DNA from: Planctomycetota bacterium
GTDB taxonomy: Bacteria; Planctomycetota; UBA1135; GCA-002686595
Length of the DNA stretch: 64,000 bases
Reading direction: 5' to 3'
NCBI GenBank assembly: GCA_016709875.1
Contig: JADJLZ010000010.1
Span: 186,001 to 250,000 of the forward strand
The translations under genes and the position numbers were made by a program. Below the pieces are notes generated by a model. The model saw nothing but the letters and a program-made list of their open reading frames with translations, did no database searches and was not told the origin of the DNA. Below, in pieces: positions 34,348 through 43,256 of this stretch (position 1 is its first letter; every line of letters starts with the position of its first letter).

Positions 34348-35337
34348 ATGACGCCGCCCGCGACCCTCGGTCCCCTGCGCTTTGAGCGCATCGTCCTGGA
34401 GAAGATCTGGGGCGGGCGCGAGCTCGAACGCGTGCTGGGCCTCGAGCTGCCCGGCAGCGGAGCGGTGGGCGAGACCTGGGAGATCTCCGACCGCGCCGAC
34501 CACAACTCGCTCGTCGCCAGCGGGCCCGAGCGCGGGACGAGCCTCGCCGACCTCGTGCGCCTGCACGGCGAGGAGCTGCTCGGCGGCTCGCGCCTCTCGG
34601 CGGACGGGAGTTTTCCGCTGCTGGTCAAGTTCCTCGACGCCTCGCAGCCGCTCAGCCTGCAGGTGCACCCGCACGAGCGCACGCGCGTGGCGAACGAGGA
34701 GAAGAAGAGCGAGTGCTGGTACATCCTCGACGCGCGGCCCGACGCGCGCATCTGGCTCGGCCTCGTGCCGGGCGCGACGCGCGAGAAGCTCGCCGCCGCC
34801 CCGGGCGCGGAGGCGCTGAACGAGTTCGTGCTCGAGTGGCCGGTGCACGCGGGCGATTTCGTGCACGTGCCCGCGGGCACGGTGCACGCGATCGGCGGCG
34901 GCATCACGCTGGTCGAGATCCAGGAGAATGCCGACATCACGCACCGCCTGCACGACTGGGGCCGCACAGGGACCGACGGCAAGCCGCGGCCGTTGCAGGT
35001 CGCCGATGCGCTGCGCGCGGCGCGCTACGACGCGCCTGTGCCCGCCGGCCCGCGCCCGGCCTCCTGGCACGAGCTGCGGCCGGGCCTGCGCCACGCCGAG
35101 CTGTGCCGCAGCGCGGAGTTCAGCGTCGAGCTCGTCGAGTCGAGCGTCGAGTTCCAACTCGACACGCAGTCGCACGCGCTGGTCGTGATCGTGCTCAACG
35201 GCGCGGGCCGCATGCACACCGAACACCAAGACTGCACGATCGCACGCGGCGAGACCTGGCTCGTGCCGGCCGCCTGCGGGAGCTTCCACATCGAGTCCCG
35301 ATCCCCGCTCACCTTGCTCCTCGCCAGGGCCCCATGA
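34348..35337 (+). CDS. manA: Mannose-6-phosphate isomerase, class I
   Basis: A 329-residue cupin enzyme interconverting mannose 6-phosphate and fructose 6-phosphate. PLRFERIVLEKIWGGRE is the typical start; zinc ligands lie in SLQVHPHER, and the active-site stretch reads FVHVPAGTVHAIGGG and EIQENADITHRLHDWGR. Length fits the short bacterial type. First gene of an operon in which every gene overlaps the next (manA, rluB-like, two M16 peptidases). It may be controlled by the divergent tetR. Confidence 0.92.
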   Translation: MTPPATLGPLRFERIVLEKIWGGRELERVLGLELPGSGAVGETWEISDRADHNSLVASGPERGTSLADLVRLHGEELLGGSRLSADGSFPLLVKFLDASQPLSLQVHPHERTRVANEEKKSECWYILDARPDARIWLGLVPGATREKLAAAPGAEALNEFVLEWPVHAGDFVHVPAGTVHAIGGGITLVEIQENADITHRLHDWGRTGTDGKPRPLQVADALRAARYDAPVPAGPRPASWHELRPGLRHAELCRSAEFSVELVESSVEFQLDTQSHALVVIVLNGAGRMHTEHQDCTIARGETWLVPAACGSFHIESRSPLTLLLARAP

Positions 35338-36338
35338 CCGCCAAGAAAAGACCCGACCACGACGACGCACCCGACTCGGACATCCTCGCCGGCGCAACCG
35401 AGCCCGTGGGGGAGGAGGAATCCTCGCCGCTGGTGCGCCTCAACAAGTTCCTCGCCTCGCAAGGTGTCGCCTCGCGGCGCAAGTGCGACGAGCTGATCGC
35501 CGAGGGGCGCGTGTTCGTCGACGGCAAGGTCGTGCGCGAGCTCGGCCAGCGCGTCGATCCGGAATCGCAGGAGGTCGAGGTCGACGGCCAGGTCTTCAAG
35601 GCGCGCGGTACGCGGCGGCGCTACTACCTGCTCAACAAGCCCAAGGGCGTCGTGTGCACCAACGAAGAGCGCGAGATGCGTCCGCGCGCGGTGGACCTGA
35701 TCACCGATCCACGCAAGGGCCGCATCTTCACGGTCGGCCGGCTCGACGAGGAGAGCGAGGGCCTGATCCTGATCACCAACGACGGCGATTTCGCGCAGCG
35801 CGTGATGCACCCGCGCTACGGCGTCGAGAAGACCTACGAGGTCGATGTCGTCGGCCGCATCGAGGAAGACGCGCTGGCCAAGGTGCGCGAGGGCGTGCAC
35901 CTCGCCGAGGGACGCACCGCGGGAGCGCGCGTGGTCGTCAAGGACCGCCGCAACGACCTCTCGCGCCTGACGGTCTCGATCCGCGAAGGCATGAACCGCG
36001 AGATCCGCCGCGCCTTCGCGCGCATCGGGCACAAAGTGCTGCACCTGCGCCGCGTGCGCATCGGGCCGATCAATGCGCGCGGCCTGAAGCCGGGACGCTG
36101 GCGCGAGCTCGCGCGCGAGGAAGTGCGCGCGCTGCTCGAGGGCGGCGAGGCTCCCGCACGCGCGGGGCACCGTCCCGGCGACCGCCGACCGCAGCAGACG
36201 CGCGCGCACTCGGGCCGACCCGGGATCGCGCGCCGCCAGGCCGAGGTCGACCTGCGCCGCCGCAAGCGCGAGGAGACACGCGCGCCGAAGAAGGCTGTCC
36301 GCCGCGCCCCGCCGCGCAGAACGCAGAGGGGCAAGTGA
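35334..36338 (+). CDS. rluB: RsuA/RluB-family pseudouridine synthase
   Basis: A 334-residue rRNA pseudouridine synthase. An S4 RNA-binding domain (VRLNKFLASQGVASRRKCDELI) is followed by the catalytic domain with YYLLNKPKGVVCTN, the active-site Asp in VGRLDEESEGLILITNDG, and MNREIRRAFARIGHKVLHLRRVRIG. The basic, disordered tail from about residue 275 (Arg/Lys/Pro rich) is a common feature of RluB, which targets 23S rRNA U2605 in E. coli; RluE or RsuA specificity cannot be excluded. Its ATG overlaps the manA stop. Confidence 0.85.
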   Translation: MTAKKRPDHDDAPDSDILAGATEPVGEEESSPLVRLNKFLASQGVASRRKCDELIAEGRVFVDGKVVRELGQRVDPESQEVEVDGQVFKARGTRRRYYLLNKPKGVVCTNEEREMRPRAVDLITDPRKGRIFTVGRLDEESEGLILITNDGDFAQRVMHPRYGVEKTYEVDVVGRIEEDALAKVREGVHLAEGRTAGARVVVKDRRNDLSRLTVSIREGMNREIRRAFARIGHKVLHLRRVRIGPINARGLKPGRWRELAREEVRALLEGGEAPARAGHRPGDRRPQQTRAHSGRPGIARRQAEVDLRRRKREETRAPKKAVRRAPPRRTQRGK

Positions 36339-37678
36339 GCCGCGCGCCGAAGCCCCGGCCGCGGCCCTCGAAAGCCGCCAGCGCTTCCGAGAAGGGCGGC
36401 GCGCGCATCCACGAGCACGTGCTCGAGAACGGACTGCGCGTGCTGCTCGCCGAGCGCCACCTCGACCCCGTCGTGGCCGTGATGCTCTGGTACAAGGCCG
36501 GCGCGCGCAACGAGACCGAGAAGGAGGCCGGCGTCTCGCACTTCCTCGAGCACATGATGTTCAAGGGCAGTGGGCGCTACGGCAAAGGCGCGATCGACCG
36601 CCTGACGACCACGCTGGGCGGCACGAACAACGCCTTCACGAGCGCCGACCACACGGCCTACTGGTTCGAGTTCGCCTCCGACCGCTGGGAGTCGGCGCTC
36701 GAGGTCGAAGCCGACCGCATGCGCGCGCTGCTGCTCGAACCCGCCGAGTTCGAGGCCGAGAAGCAGGTCGTGCTCGAGGAACTCGCGCAGGGCGAGGACG
36801 ATCCCTGGCGCGTGCTCTCGCAGGAGGTGCAGAACGCGCTCTTCCCGCGCCATCCCTACCGCCGGCCCGTGATCGGCTACACCGACACGCTCAAGGCGCT
36901 GCGCGTGGAGGAGATGCGCGACTACTACCGGCGCTTCTACCACCCGGGCAACGCGGTGCTCGTCGTGTGCGGCGACATCGAACCTGCGCGCGCGCTCGAG
37001 ACGGTGCGCAAGCACCTGGGCACGATCCCCGCAGGCCAGCCCTACGCCGAGGCGGACGCCTTCCGTGCTCCGCCGGACGCGCCGCGCGGCGAGCAGCGCC
37101 TCGTGCTGCGCTGGGACGATGCGGCTCGGCGCCTGTGCATCGCCTGGCCCACGACCCCGATCGGCACCGACGATGACTGCATCCTCGACCTCGTCTCGAC
37201 GCTGCTCACCGGCGGGCGGCTCTCGCGCCTGTACCGGCGCCTGGTGATCGAGGAGCGCTGCGCGACGAGCGTCTCGACGCACAACGACACGCGTGTCGAG
37301 ACCGGCGCCTTCTGGCTCTTCGCCGAGTGCGCGCAGGGCTCGAGCCCCGAGCGCCTCGAGCGCGTGATCGAGGAGGAATTCGAGCGCCTCGCGCGCAAGC
37401 CGGTCTCGCGCGCCGAACTCGCGCGCGCCAAGCGCATCATTGCCGCGGGCGAGGCGCACGAGGCCGAGAGCGTCTCCGACCTCGCCGAGGACATCGGCGA
37501 GTTCGCGATCGACGCCGACTGGCGCCTGGCGCTGCGCACGCTCGAGCGCATCGAGCGCACACAGGCCGAGGAAGTGCGCAGTGTCGCGGCGCGGCTGCTC
37601 GGCCCGGCGCGTCGCGTCGTGGGCTGGTGCTTGCCGCAGGAGACGCGCGCGCGCGTGGCCAAGGGGAGGCGCAAGTGA
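36335..37678 (+). CDS. M16-family zinc peptidase, catalytic member
   Basis: A 447-residue protein with the inverted zinc motif HFLEHMMFKG (HxxEH near residue 69) and the downstream Glu region EKQVVLEELAQGEDDP. The second half domain (from about 230) includes LLTGGRLSRLYRRLV. The start is a GTG overlapping the rluB stop. In this family (PqqL, mitochondrial processing peptidase, insulinase) a catalytic and a non-catalytic subunit often pair; the next gene supplies the second. No signal peptide is apparent. Confidence 0.9.
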   Translation: MSRAPKPRPRPSKAASASEKGGARIHEHVLENGLRVLLAERHLDPVVAVMLWYKAGARNETEKEAGVSHFLEHMMFKGSGRYGKGAIDRLTTTLGGTNNAFTSADHTAYWFEFASDRWESALEVEADRMRALLLEPAEFEAEKQVVLEELAQGEDDPWRVLSQEVQNALFPRHPYRRPVIGYTDTLKALRVEEMRDYYRRFYHPGNAVLVVCGDIEPARALETVRKHLGTIPAGQPYAEADAFRAPPDAPRGEQRLVLRWDDAARRLCIAWPTTPIGTDDDCILDLVSTLLTGGRLSRLYRRLVIEERCATSVSTHNDTRVETGAFWLFAECAQGSSPERLERVIEEEFERLARKPVSRAELARAKRIIAAGEAHEAESVSDLAEDIGEFAIDADWRLALRTLERIERTQAEEVRSVAARLLGPARRVVGWCLPQETRARVAKGRRK

Positions 37679-39000
37679 GCGACCAGCCCCTCGCGTCGGA
37701 CAGCGTGCGTTCGGTCCCCAAGCTCGAGTTGCCGATCGAACGCTTCGAACTCTCGTGCGGCGCCGTGCTGCTCGTATCACCGCGTCCGCTCTCGAGCATC
37801 GCCGCAGCCTCGGTGCACATTCGCGGGGGCCCCGCGCTCGATCCGGTGGGCCGCGAGGGGACGGCCTTCCTGGCCGGCTCGCTGGTGGATCAGGGCACCG
37901 CGCGCCACGACGAGGAGCAGCTCGCCGAGCTGCTCGAGCCCGAGGGCGGCGAGGTCGGCGGCGATGCGGCCGGCGTCAGCGGTTCGATCGTCAACGAACG
38001 CTGGGAGCTGCTGCTCGAAGCGCTGGCCGAGCTCGTCATCACGCCCGCCTACCCCTCCGAGAAGGTCCTGCTGCACCGCCAGCGCCTGCTCGACCGGCTG
38101 CTGGTCGAGGAGGACGACCCGCGTGTGCGCGGCGGGCTGCTCTTCCGCAAGCTCGTCTACGGCGACCACTGGCTCGGTCGCGCGGCCTACGGCACGCGCG
38201 CGAGTGTGGCACGCATCGGCGTGCGCGAGTTGCGCGCGCACCACAAGCAGAACTGGGTCGCGCGCCGCGGCGTGATCGCGATCTCGGGCCAGTTCGACCC
38301 GCAGGACGTGCGGCGCAAGGCCGAGCGGCTCTTCGCGCGCTGGCCCGCGGGCACGCCGCTGGAGACGACGCCGCCGCGCTTCCCGCCGCGTGCGGTGCGC
38401 AGCGGCGTGTTCCATTCCAGGCGCGCGCAGGTGCACGTCTACCTCGGCCACCTCGGCGTGCCGCGCAGTCATCCCGACTACGCCGCGCTGGTGGTGATGG
38501 ACCACGTGCTCGGCACAGGGCCGGGATTCACGAACCGCATCGCGCGCATCCTGCGCGACGAACTCGGCCTGGCCTACAGCGTGAACGCCAGCATCCACTC
38601 CTCGGCCGGGATCCTGCCCGGGATGTTCACGGCCTACATCGGGACCTCGCCCGACAAGGTTCGCACCGCGGTCGAGGGCTTCCGGCGCGAGATCGCGCGC
38701 ATCCGCTCCGAGCCCGTCGGAGAGGAGGAGCTCGAGGTGGCGAAGAGCTACCTCGTCGGCAGCTTCCCGCTGGGCTTCGAGCGCGCGGCCCGCCGCGCGG
38801 GCTACATGATCTCGGCCGAAGTGCACCGTTTCCCCGACGACTACCTCGAGCGGCTGCTCGAGAGCTTCGCCGCCGTGACGCGCGAGGACGTGCTGCGCGT
38901 GGCGCGCGAGCATCTCTTTCCCGATCGCTGCGTGCTCGCGGCCTCTGGGCCGCTCGGCAAGGCCGAAGTGTCGCGTCTGGCGCACGCCGAGAAGCGCTGA
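37675..39000 (+). CDS. M16-family peptidase homologue, non-catalytic partner
   Basis: A 441-residue M16 protein in which the HxxEH region is replaced by AFLAGSLVDQG, so it lacks the zinc site. Features of the C-terminal substrate-binding half are kept, notably GPGFTNRIARILRDELGLAYSVNAS and the Arg/Tyr pair typical of the non-catalytic subunits. It starts at a GTG that overlaps the stop of the catalytic subunit, implying a 1:1 complex. Last gene of the manA operon; a structured repeat follows from 39121. Confidence 0.88.
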   Translation: MSDQPLASDSVRSVPKLELPIERFELSCGAVLLVSPRPLSSIAAASVHIRGGPALDPVGREGTAFLAGSLVDQGTARHDEEQLAELLEPEGGEVGGDAAGVSGSIVNERWELLLEALAELVITPAYPSEKVLLHRQRLLDRLLVEEDDPRVRGGLLFRKLVYGDHWLGRAAYGTRASVARIGVRELRAHHKQNWVARRGVIAISGQFDPQDVRRKAERLFARWPAGTPLETTPPRFPPRAVRSGVFHSRRAQVHVYLGHLGVPRSHPDYAALVVMDHVLGTGPGFTNRIARILRDELGLAYSVNASIHSSAGILPGMFTAYIGTSPDKVRTAVEGFRREIARIRSEPVGEEELEVAKSYLVGSFPLGFERAARRAGYMISAEVHRFPDDYLERLLESFAAVTREDVLRVAREHLFPDRCVLAASGPLGKAEVSRLAHAEKR

Positions 39001-39120
39001 GCGCCTGCTGCGTACGGCCTACGGCCCACGCGGAATGGCTCTTCTGCTCATGGAGCGGAGCGGCTCGAAGGGCGGATAATCAGCCGCGGAGAGAAGGTTC
39101 CTTGGGAGCAGCTGGAATGA

Positions 39121-39243
39121 GGAATGCTGCACTGGTGAGCGGCCGGTGCAGCTAGCGGACGGACCCGCCGGCTGGCTTGGCGGTTTATGGCAAACCGTCC
39201 GCAGCGGAGCGGTGAGAGCCTGGCTCTCGCCGCTCCGGCTTTT
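39121..39243 (+). repeat. Structured repeat SR1, copy 1
   Basis: Occupies the spacer 39001-39329 between the M16 operon and the baeRF-family gene. Stem P1 pairs 39126-39135 with 39143-39152 around loop TGAGCGG. P2 pairs 39155-39162 with 39195-39202 and encloses a variable part. P3 pairs 39205-39218 with 39224-39237 (14 bp, loop CCTGG) and is followed by TTTT at 39240-39243, so this copy could also terminate the operon. Aligns along its length with copy 2 at 40502. Nothing else is visible in 39001-39120. Confidence 0.75.
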
Positions 39244-39329
39244 CATTGCGGCATACGTTCTTCGCCCGGTCCACAGACCCTCTAGGGCTCATGGGAGCGA
39301 GTCCCCTGCGGGGCGAAGATCCGTTCGCC

Positions 39330-40520
39330 ATGAAACTTCGCGCCAAGCCCTCGCGTCCGAATCCCGTTCCCCCGACCCGCATCGCGGCACGCACGCTCGC
39401 CCTCGAGGAACTGCGCATCCTGCTCGCGCTCCACAGCGCGCCGTGCATCTCGCTCTACCTGCCCTCGCGTCGCGGCGGCTCAGCCGAGGATCGCAATCGT
39501 TACGCCGCGCTGCTCGCCGAGGCGCGTGCCCGCCTGGTCGAGGAGTCCAGCGCGCGCGAGGCCGACCGGCTGCTGCGTCCGCTGGAAGGGCTCTCGCGGC
39601 CCGCGTTCTGGCAGGAGGCCACCGCAGGACTGGCGCTCTTCCACAGCGCCGACCACACCGCACTCTTCCGCTTGCCGGTCAAGGTTCCCGAGCGCGTCTT
39701 CGTGGCCGGAAGCTTCCAGGTACGACCGCTGGTCGAGTTCCTCGGCACGAACAAGCACTTCTACCTGTTGGTGCTCTCGCAAGGACACGTCAGCTTCTTC
39801 AAGGGTAACGCCAGCGGGCTCGCGCATGTCGAGTTGCACGCCGGACTAGGTTCGCTCGAGGACGCGCTCGGTCCCGAGCAGCACGAGCGCAAGACGACGC
39901 AGCACCAGAGCTCGCGCGGCGGCGTGCGCTCGATCGTGGGCGGCACCAACGGGACCGATGCCTCGCGCGACGAGGATCTGGCACGCTATTTCCGCAAGAT
40001 CGACGCCGCCTTGTGGGCGATCCTGCGCGACGAAAAAGCGCCGCTCGTCCTCGCCGGACCCGAACGCGAGGTGCACATCTACCAGCACCTCTCGCGCTAC
40101 GCCGGACTCGCGCCGGAGGCAGTGCACGGCAACTTCGCCAAGTCGGGCACGGCCGAGCTGCACAAACAGGCGTGGCCCATCGTCGAGGCCCTCACGGCCG
40201 CCAGCGAGGAGCGCGTCCTCGAGCACTACCAGGAGCTCGTCTCGCGCGCGCTCGCGCTCGACGAGATCCGCGCGTTGGCGCAGTTCGCGGTGCGCGGGCG
40301 CATTCGCGAGCTGCTGCTCGACAAGGACGCCGTGCTGTACGGGAAGATGGACCGCGAGAGCGGGGCGATCGAACTGCACGGCACCAAGGGCAGGAATGCC
40401 GAGGAAGACGTGCTCGACGACATCGCGGAAGCCGTGTTGTTGCGCGGGGGAGAGGTGTACAGCCTGCCGAAGGAGCGCATGCCCACGAAATCAGTCATCG
40501 CCGGAACACTGCGCTGGTGA
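39330..40520 (+). CDS. baeRF-family (archaeo-eukaryotic release factor-like) protein
   Basis: A 396-residue protein of the bacterial family related to archaeal and eukaryotic release factor eRF1. Recognisable blocks: PCISLYLPSRRGGSAEDRN, WQEATAGLALFHSADHTALFRLP, FYLLVLSQGHVSFFKGN, a central DEDLARYFRKIDAALW, PLVLAGPEREVHIYQH, and the C-terminal L30-like end PTKSVIAGTLRW. Such proteins are thought to act on ribosomes under stress, but biochemical evidence is thin. The stop codon TGA sits in the loop of stem P1 of repeat SR1 copy 2. ATG 39291 is another possible start. Confidence 0.75.
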   Translation: MKLRAKPSRPNPVPPTRIAARTLALEELRILLALHSAPCISLYLPSRRGGSAEDRNRYAALLAEARARLVEESSAREADRLLRPLEGLSRPAFWQEATAGLALFHSADHTALFRLPVKVPERVFVAGSFQVRPLVEFLGTNKHFYLLVLSQGHVSFFKGNASGLAHVELHAGLGSLEDALGPEQHERKTTQHQSSRGGVRSIVGGTNGTDASRDEDLARYFRKIDAALWAILRDEKAPLVLAGPEREVHIYQHLSRYAGLAPEAVHGNFAKSGTAELHKQAWPIVEALTAASEERVLEHYQELVSRALALDEIRALAQFAVRGRIRELLLDKDAVLYGKMDRESGAIELHGTKGRNAEEDVLDDIAEAVLLRGGEVYSLPKERMPTKSVIAGTLRW

Positions 40521-40622
40521 GCGGCCAGCGCAGTTAGCGGACGCGCCCGTCCGCACCGCTTGGTGCTTTCGGGCCCGCAGTCCGCATCGGGGCGGTGGGA
40601 GTCCAGGACTCTCGCCGCTCCG
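40502..40622 (+). repeat. Structured repeat SR1, copy 2 (around baeRF stop codon)
   Basis: P1 pairs 40508-40517 (last codons of the baeRF-family gene) with 40525-40534; loop TGAGCGG starts with the stop codon. Relative to copy 1, three P1 pairs differ in ways that keep pairing (G-C to A-U, A-U to G-C, U-G to U-A). P2 pairs 40537-40542 with 40580-40585. P3 pairs 40588-40603 with 40607-40622 (16 bp with G-U pairs). There is no T run here. It fills the spacer between this gene and convergent lpd. Confidence 0.75.
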
Positions 40623-40631
40623 ACCTGTTCG

Positions 40632-42023
40632 CTAGATGTGGATCGAGCGCCCCGCCACGCCCAGCGCGGCTTCCTTGAGCGCCTCGGCGAGCGTCGGGTG
40701 CGCGTGGCAGGTGCGCGCGAGGTCCTCGCTCGAGGCGCCGAACTCGATCGCGGCGACGGCCTCGGCGATCAGTTCGCTCGCGTGCGCGCCGAGGATGTGC
40801 ACGCCCAGGATTCGATCCGTGTGTGCGTGCGCGAGGATCTTCACGCGGCCCTCGGTCGCGGCCATCGCCTTCGCGCGGCCGTTGGCGAGGAAGGGGAAGG
40901 AGCCCTTCTTGTACTCGATGCCCGCCTGCTGCAGTTCCTCTTCGGTCTTGCCCACGCTCGCGATCTCGGGGGTCGTGTACACGACGTTCGGGATCGCGTC
41001 GTAGTTCACGTGGCCGTAGCCGGTCGCGATGTGTTCGACGCAGGCGATACCTTCGTCCTCCGCCTTGTGTGCCAGCATCGGGCCGCGGATCACGTCGCCG
41101 ATCGCGAACACGCCGGGGATCGCGGTCGCGAAGTGCTCGTCCACCGGGATTCGGCCGCGCTCGTCGAGCGCGAGCGAGATCGCCTCGAGGCCCAGGCCCT
41201 CGGTGTTGGGCTTGCGGCCGACGGCGAGCAGCACGCGCTCGCACTCGATCGGTTCGAGGCCCTCGGCTTCGACCATGCAGCGCTCGCCTTTGCGCTTGGC
41301 CGAGGTGACGCGCACTCCGAGTCGGAGGACGAGGCCCTGTTTCGCGAGGATCTTCTGCGCTTCGCTCGCGATCTCCTTGTCGGTTCCGGGCAGGATGCGA
41401 TCGAGGAACTCGAGCACGGTCACCTTCGCTCCCAGGCGCGACCAGACCGAGCCGAGCTCGAGGCCGATCACGCCGGCGCCGATCACGACCAGGCTTTCCG
41501 GGACGGCGGGCCAGGAGAGCGCCTCGGTGCTCGTGCCGATGCGCTCGCCGTCGAGATCCACGCCTTTGAGGGGCGTCACGCTGCTGCCGGTCGCGATCAG
41601 GATGTTCGTCGCCTCGAGCTCGGTCGTCGCGCTCGCGCCCTGAACGGAGATCCGCTTGGGCCCGAGGAAGCGCGCGTGGCCGAGGTGGCGCGTGATCTTG
41701 TTCTTCTTGAAGAGCGAGTCGACGCCGCGCGTGAGCTGCGTGACGATGTCGTCCTTGCGCTTCAGCATCGCCGCGAGGTCGAGATCGACGCGCTCGACGC
41801 GGATGCCATGGCGCGCGAGACCGGAGCGCGCCTGCTGGTAGAGCTCGCTCGATTCGAGCAGCGCCTTGCTCGGGATGCAGCCCACGCGCACGCAGGTCCC
41901 GCCGAGCGCGGGCTCCTTCTCGATGCAGGCGACGTCGAGGCCGAGCTGTGCCGCGCGGATCGCCGCCACGTAGCCGCCCGGTCCGGCGCCGATGACGATC
42001 AGGTCGTGCTTGCGGGCGGCCAT
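40632..42023 (-). CDS. lpd: Dihydrolipoyl dehydrogenase (E3)
   Basis: A 463-residue flavoprotein that reoxidises lipoyl groups of 2-oxo acid dehydrogenase complexes with NAD+. FAD site VIGAGPGGYVAAIRAAQLG, redox disulfide GGTCVRVGCIPSK, NAD site VIGAGVIGLELGSVW, and the C-terminal His-Glu pair in HAHPTLAEAL. Its start overlaps the stop of sucB by one base, so E3 is made with E2 and E1 as one operon. Confidence 0.97.
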   Translation of the reverse strand: MAARKHDLIVIGAGPGGYVAAIRAAQLGLDVACIEKEPALGGTCVRVGCIPSKALLESSELYQQARSGLARHGIRVERVDLDLAAMLKRKDDIVTQLTRGVDSLFKKNKITRHLGHARFLGPKRISVQGASATTELEATNILIATGSSVTPLKGVDLDGERIGTSTEALSWPAVPESLVVIGAGVIGLELGSVWSRLGAKVTVLEFLDRILPGTDKEIASEAQKILAKQGLVLRLGVRVTSAKRKGERCMVEAEGLEPIECERVLLAVGRKPNTEGLGLEAISLALDERGRIPVDEHFATAIPGVFAIGDVIRGPMLAHKAEDEGIACVEHIATGYGHVNYDAIPNVVYTTPEIASVGKTEEELQQAGIEYKKGSFPFLANGRAKAMAATEGRVKILAHAHTDRILGVHILGAHASELIAEAVAAIEFGASSEDLARTCHAHPTLAEALKEAALGVAGRSIHI

Positions 42024-43228
42024 CAGACCTCCAGCAGCATGCGCGCGGGGTTCTCGACGCATTCCTTGATGCGCTTCAAGAAGGTGACGGCCTCGCGGCC
42101 GTCGACGAGGCGGTGGTCGTAGGTCAGCGCGACGTACATCATCGGGCGGATCACGACCTGGCCCGCGCGCGCCACGGGGCGTTCCTGGATCGCGTGCAGG
42201 CCGAGGATGCCCGACTGCGGCGGGTTGACGATCGGCGTCGAGAGCAGCGAGCCGTAGACGCCGCCGTTCGAGATCGTGAAGGTCCCGCCCGAGAGCTCCT
42301 CGAGCGTGAGCTTGTTGTTCTGCGCCCGCGCGCCGAGCTCGCTGATCGCGCTCTCGATCCCCGCGAAGCTCAAGCGCTCGGCGTTGCGCAGGATCGGCAC
42401 GACCAGACCCTTGCCGCCGCCGATGGCGATGCCGATGTCGTAGTAGTTGCGGTAGACGATCGATTCACCGCGGATCTCGGCGTTGACCTGCGGCGTCGCG
42501 GCGAGCGCCTCGATCGAGGCCTTCACGAAGAAGGACATGAAGCCGAGTTTGACGCCGTGGCGCGCAACGAAAGCCTCCTGGTGCTCCTTGCGCAGCTCGA
42601 GCACGGCCGTCATGTCGATCTCGTTGACGGTCGTGAGCAGCGCGGCGGTGTTCTGCGCCTCGACCAGACGCTGCGCGATACGCTTGCGCAGCGGCGTCAT
42701 CGGCACGACCTCTTCGTGGCGTTCTCCGGAAGCCTGAGCCGTCACGGGAGCGGGCGCCGCCGGCTTCTCGGCCGCGTGCTGCACGTCTTCCTTGAGCACG
42801 CGCCCGCCCGGACCGCTGGGTGTGATCTCCTTTACGCCGAGCCCGGCATCGTGCAGTGCCCGCGCAGCGGCGGGCATCACGCGCGGTTCGGCTGCTGCCT
42901 TCACCGGGGCTGCAGCTTTCACCGCCGGCGCCGCGGCGGCGACCGGCGCGCTCTTCGCGGGCGCGCTCTTGGCCTGCGCGGGAGCGACCGCACCCGCCTC
43001 GAAGGTGCCGATCACCTCGCCCACGAACGCCTTCTCGCCCGTGTGCTTCAGGATGCGCAGCACGGTGCCGCTCTCGGGCGCGGGCAATTCGAGGCTGACC
43101 TTGTCGGTCTCGATCACGACCAGCGACTGCTCCTTCTGCGCGCTCTGGCCTTCGGGCACGAGCCATTCGCCGATCTGGACTTCGGTGATCGATTCGCCGA
43201 CGGAGGGGACCTTGAGTTCGAGGGTCAT
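42023..43228 (-). CDS. sucB: Dihydrolipoamide succinyltransferase (E2)
   Basis: A 401-residue acyltransferase core of the 2-oxoglutarate dehydrogenase complex. The lipoyl domain occupies residues 1-78 with the modified Lys in VIETDKVSLELPA. An Ala/Pro-rich linker leads to the E3-binding domain (RVMPAAARALHDAGL, about 112-150) and the catalytic domain with YDHRLVDGREAV. The sequence MTLELKVPSVGESITEVQ is typical of SucB rather than the pyruvate E2. It lies between sucA and lpd. Confidence 0.95.
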   Translation of the reverse strand: MTLELKVPSVGESITEVQIGEWLVPEGQSAQKEQSLVVIETDKVSLELPAPESGTVLRILKHTGEKAFVGEVIGTFEAGAVAPAQAKSAPAKSAPVAAAAPAVKAAAPVKAAAEPRVMPAAARALHDAGLGVKEITPSGPGGRVLKEDVQHAAEKPAAPAPVTAQASGERHEEVVPMTPLRKRIAQRLVEAQNTAALLTTVNEIDMTAVLELRKEHQEAFVARHGVKLGFMSFFVKASIEALAATPQVNAEIRGESIVYRNYYDIGIAIGGGKGLVVPILRNAERLSFAGIESAISELGARAQNNKLTLEELSGGTFTISNGGVYGSLLSTPIVNPPQSGILGLHAIQERPVARAGQVVIRPMMYVALTYDHRLVDGREAVTFLKRIKECVENPARMLLEV

Positions 43229-43256
43229 GTGTGCGTGCTCCTGTGTGTCGCGCGCT

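Noticed and set aside
40502..40545. Integron attC site at the GTTAGCGG sequence of SR1
   Set aside because: The core does not fit GTTRRRY, no matching RYYYAAC partner is present, and no integron integrase is nearby.
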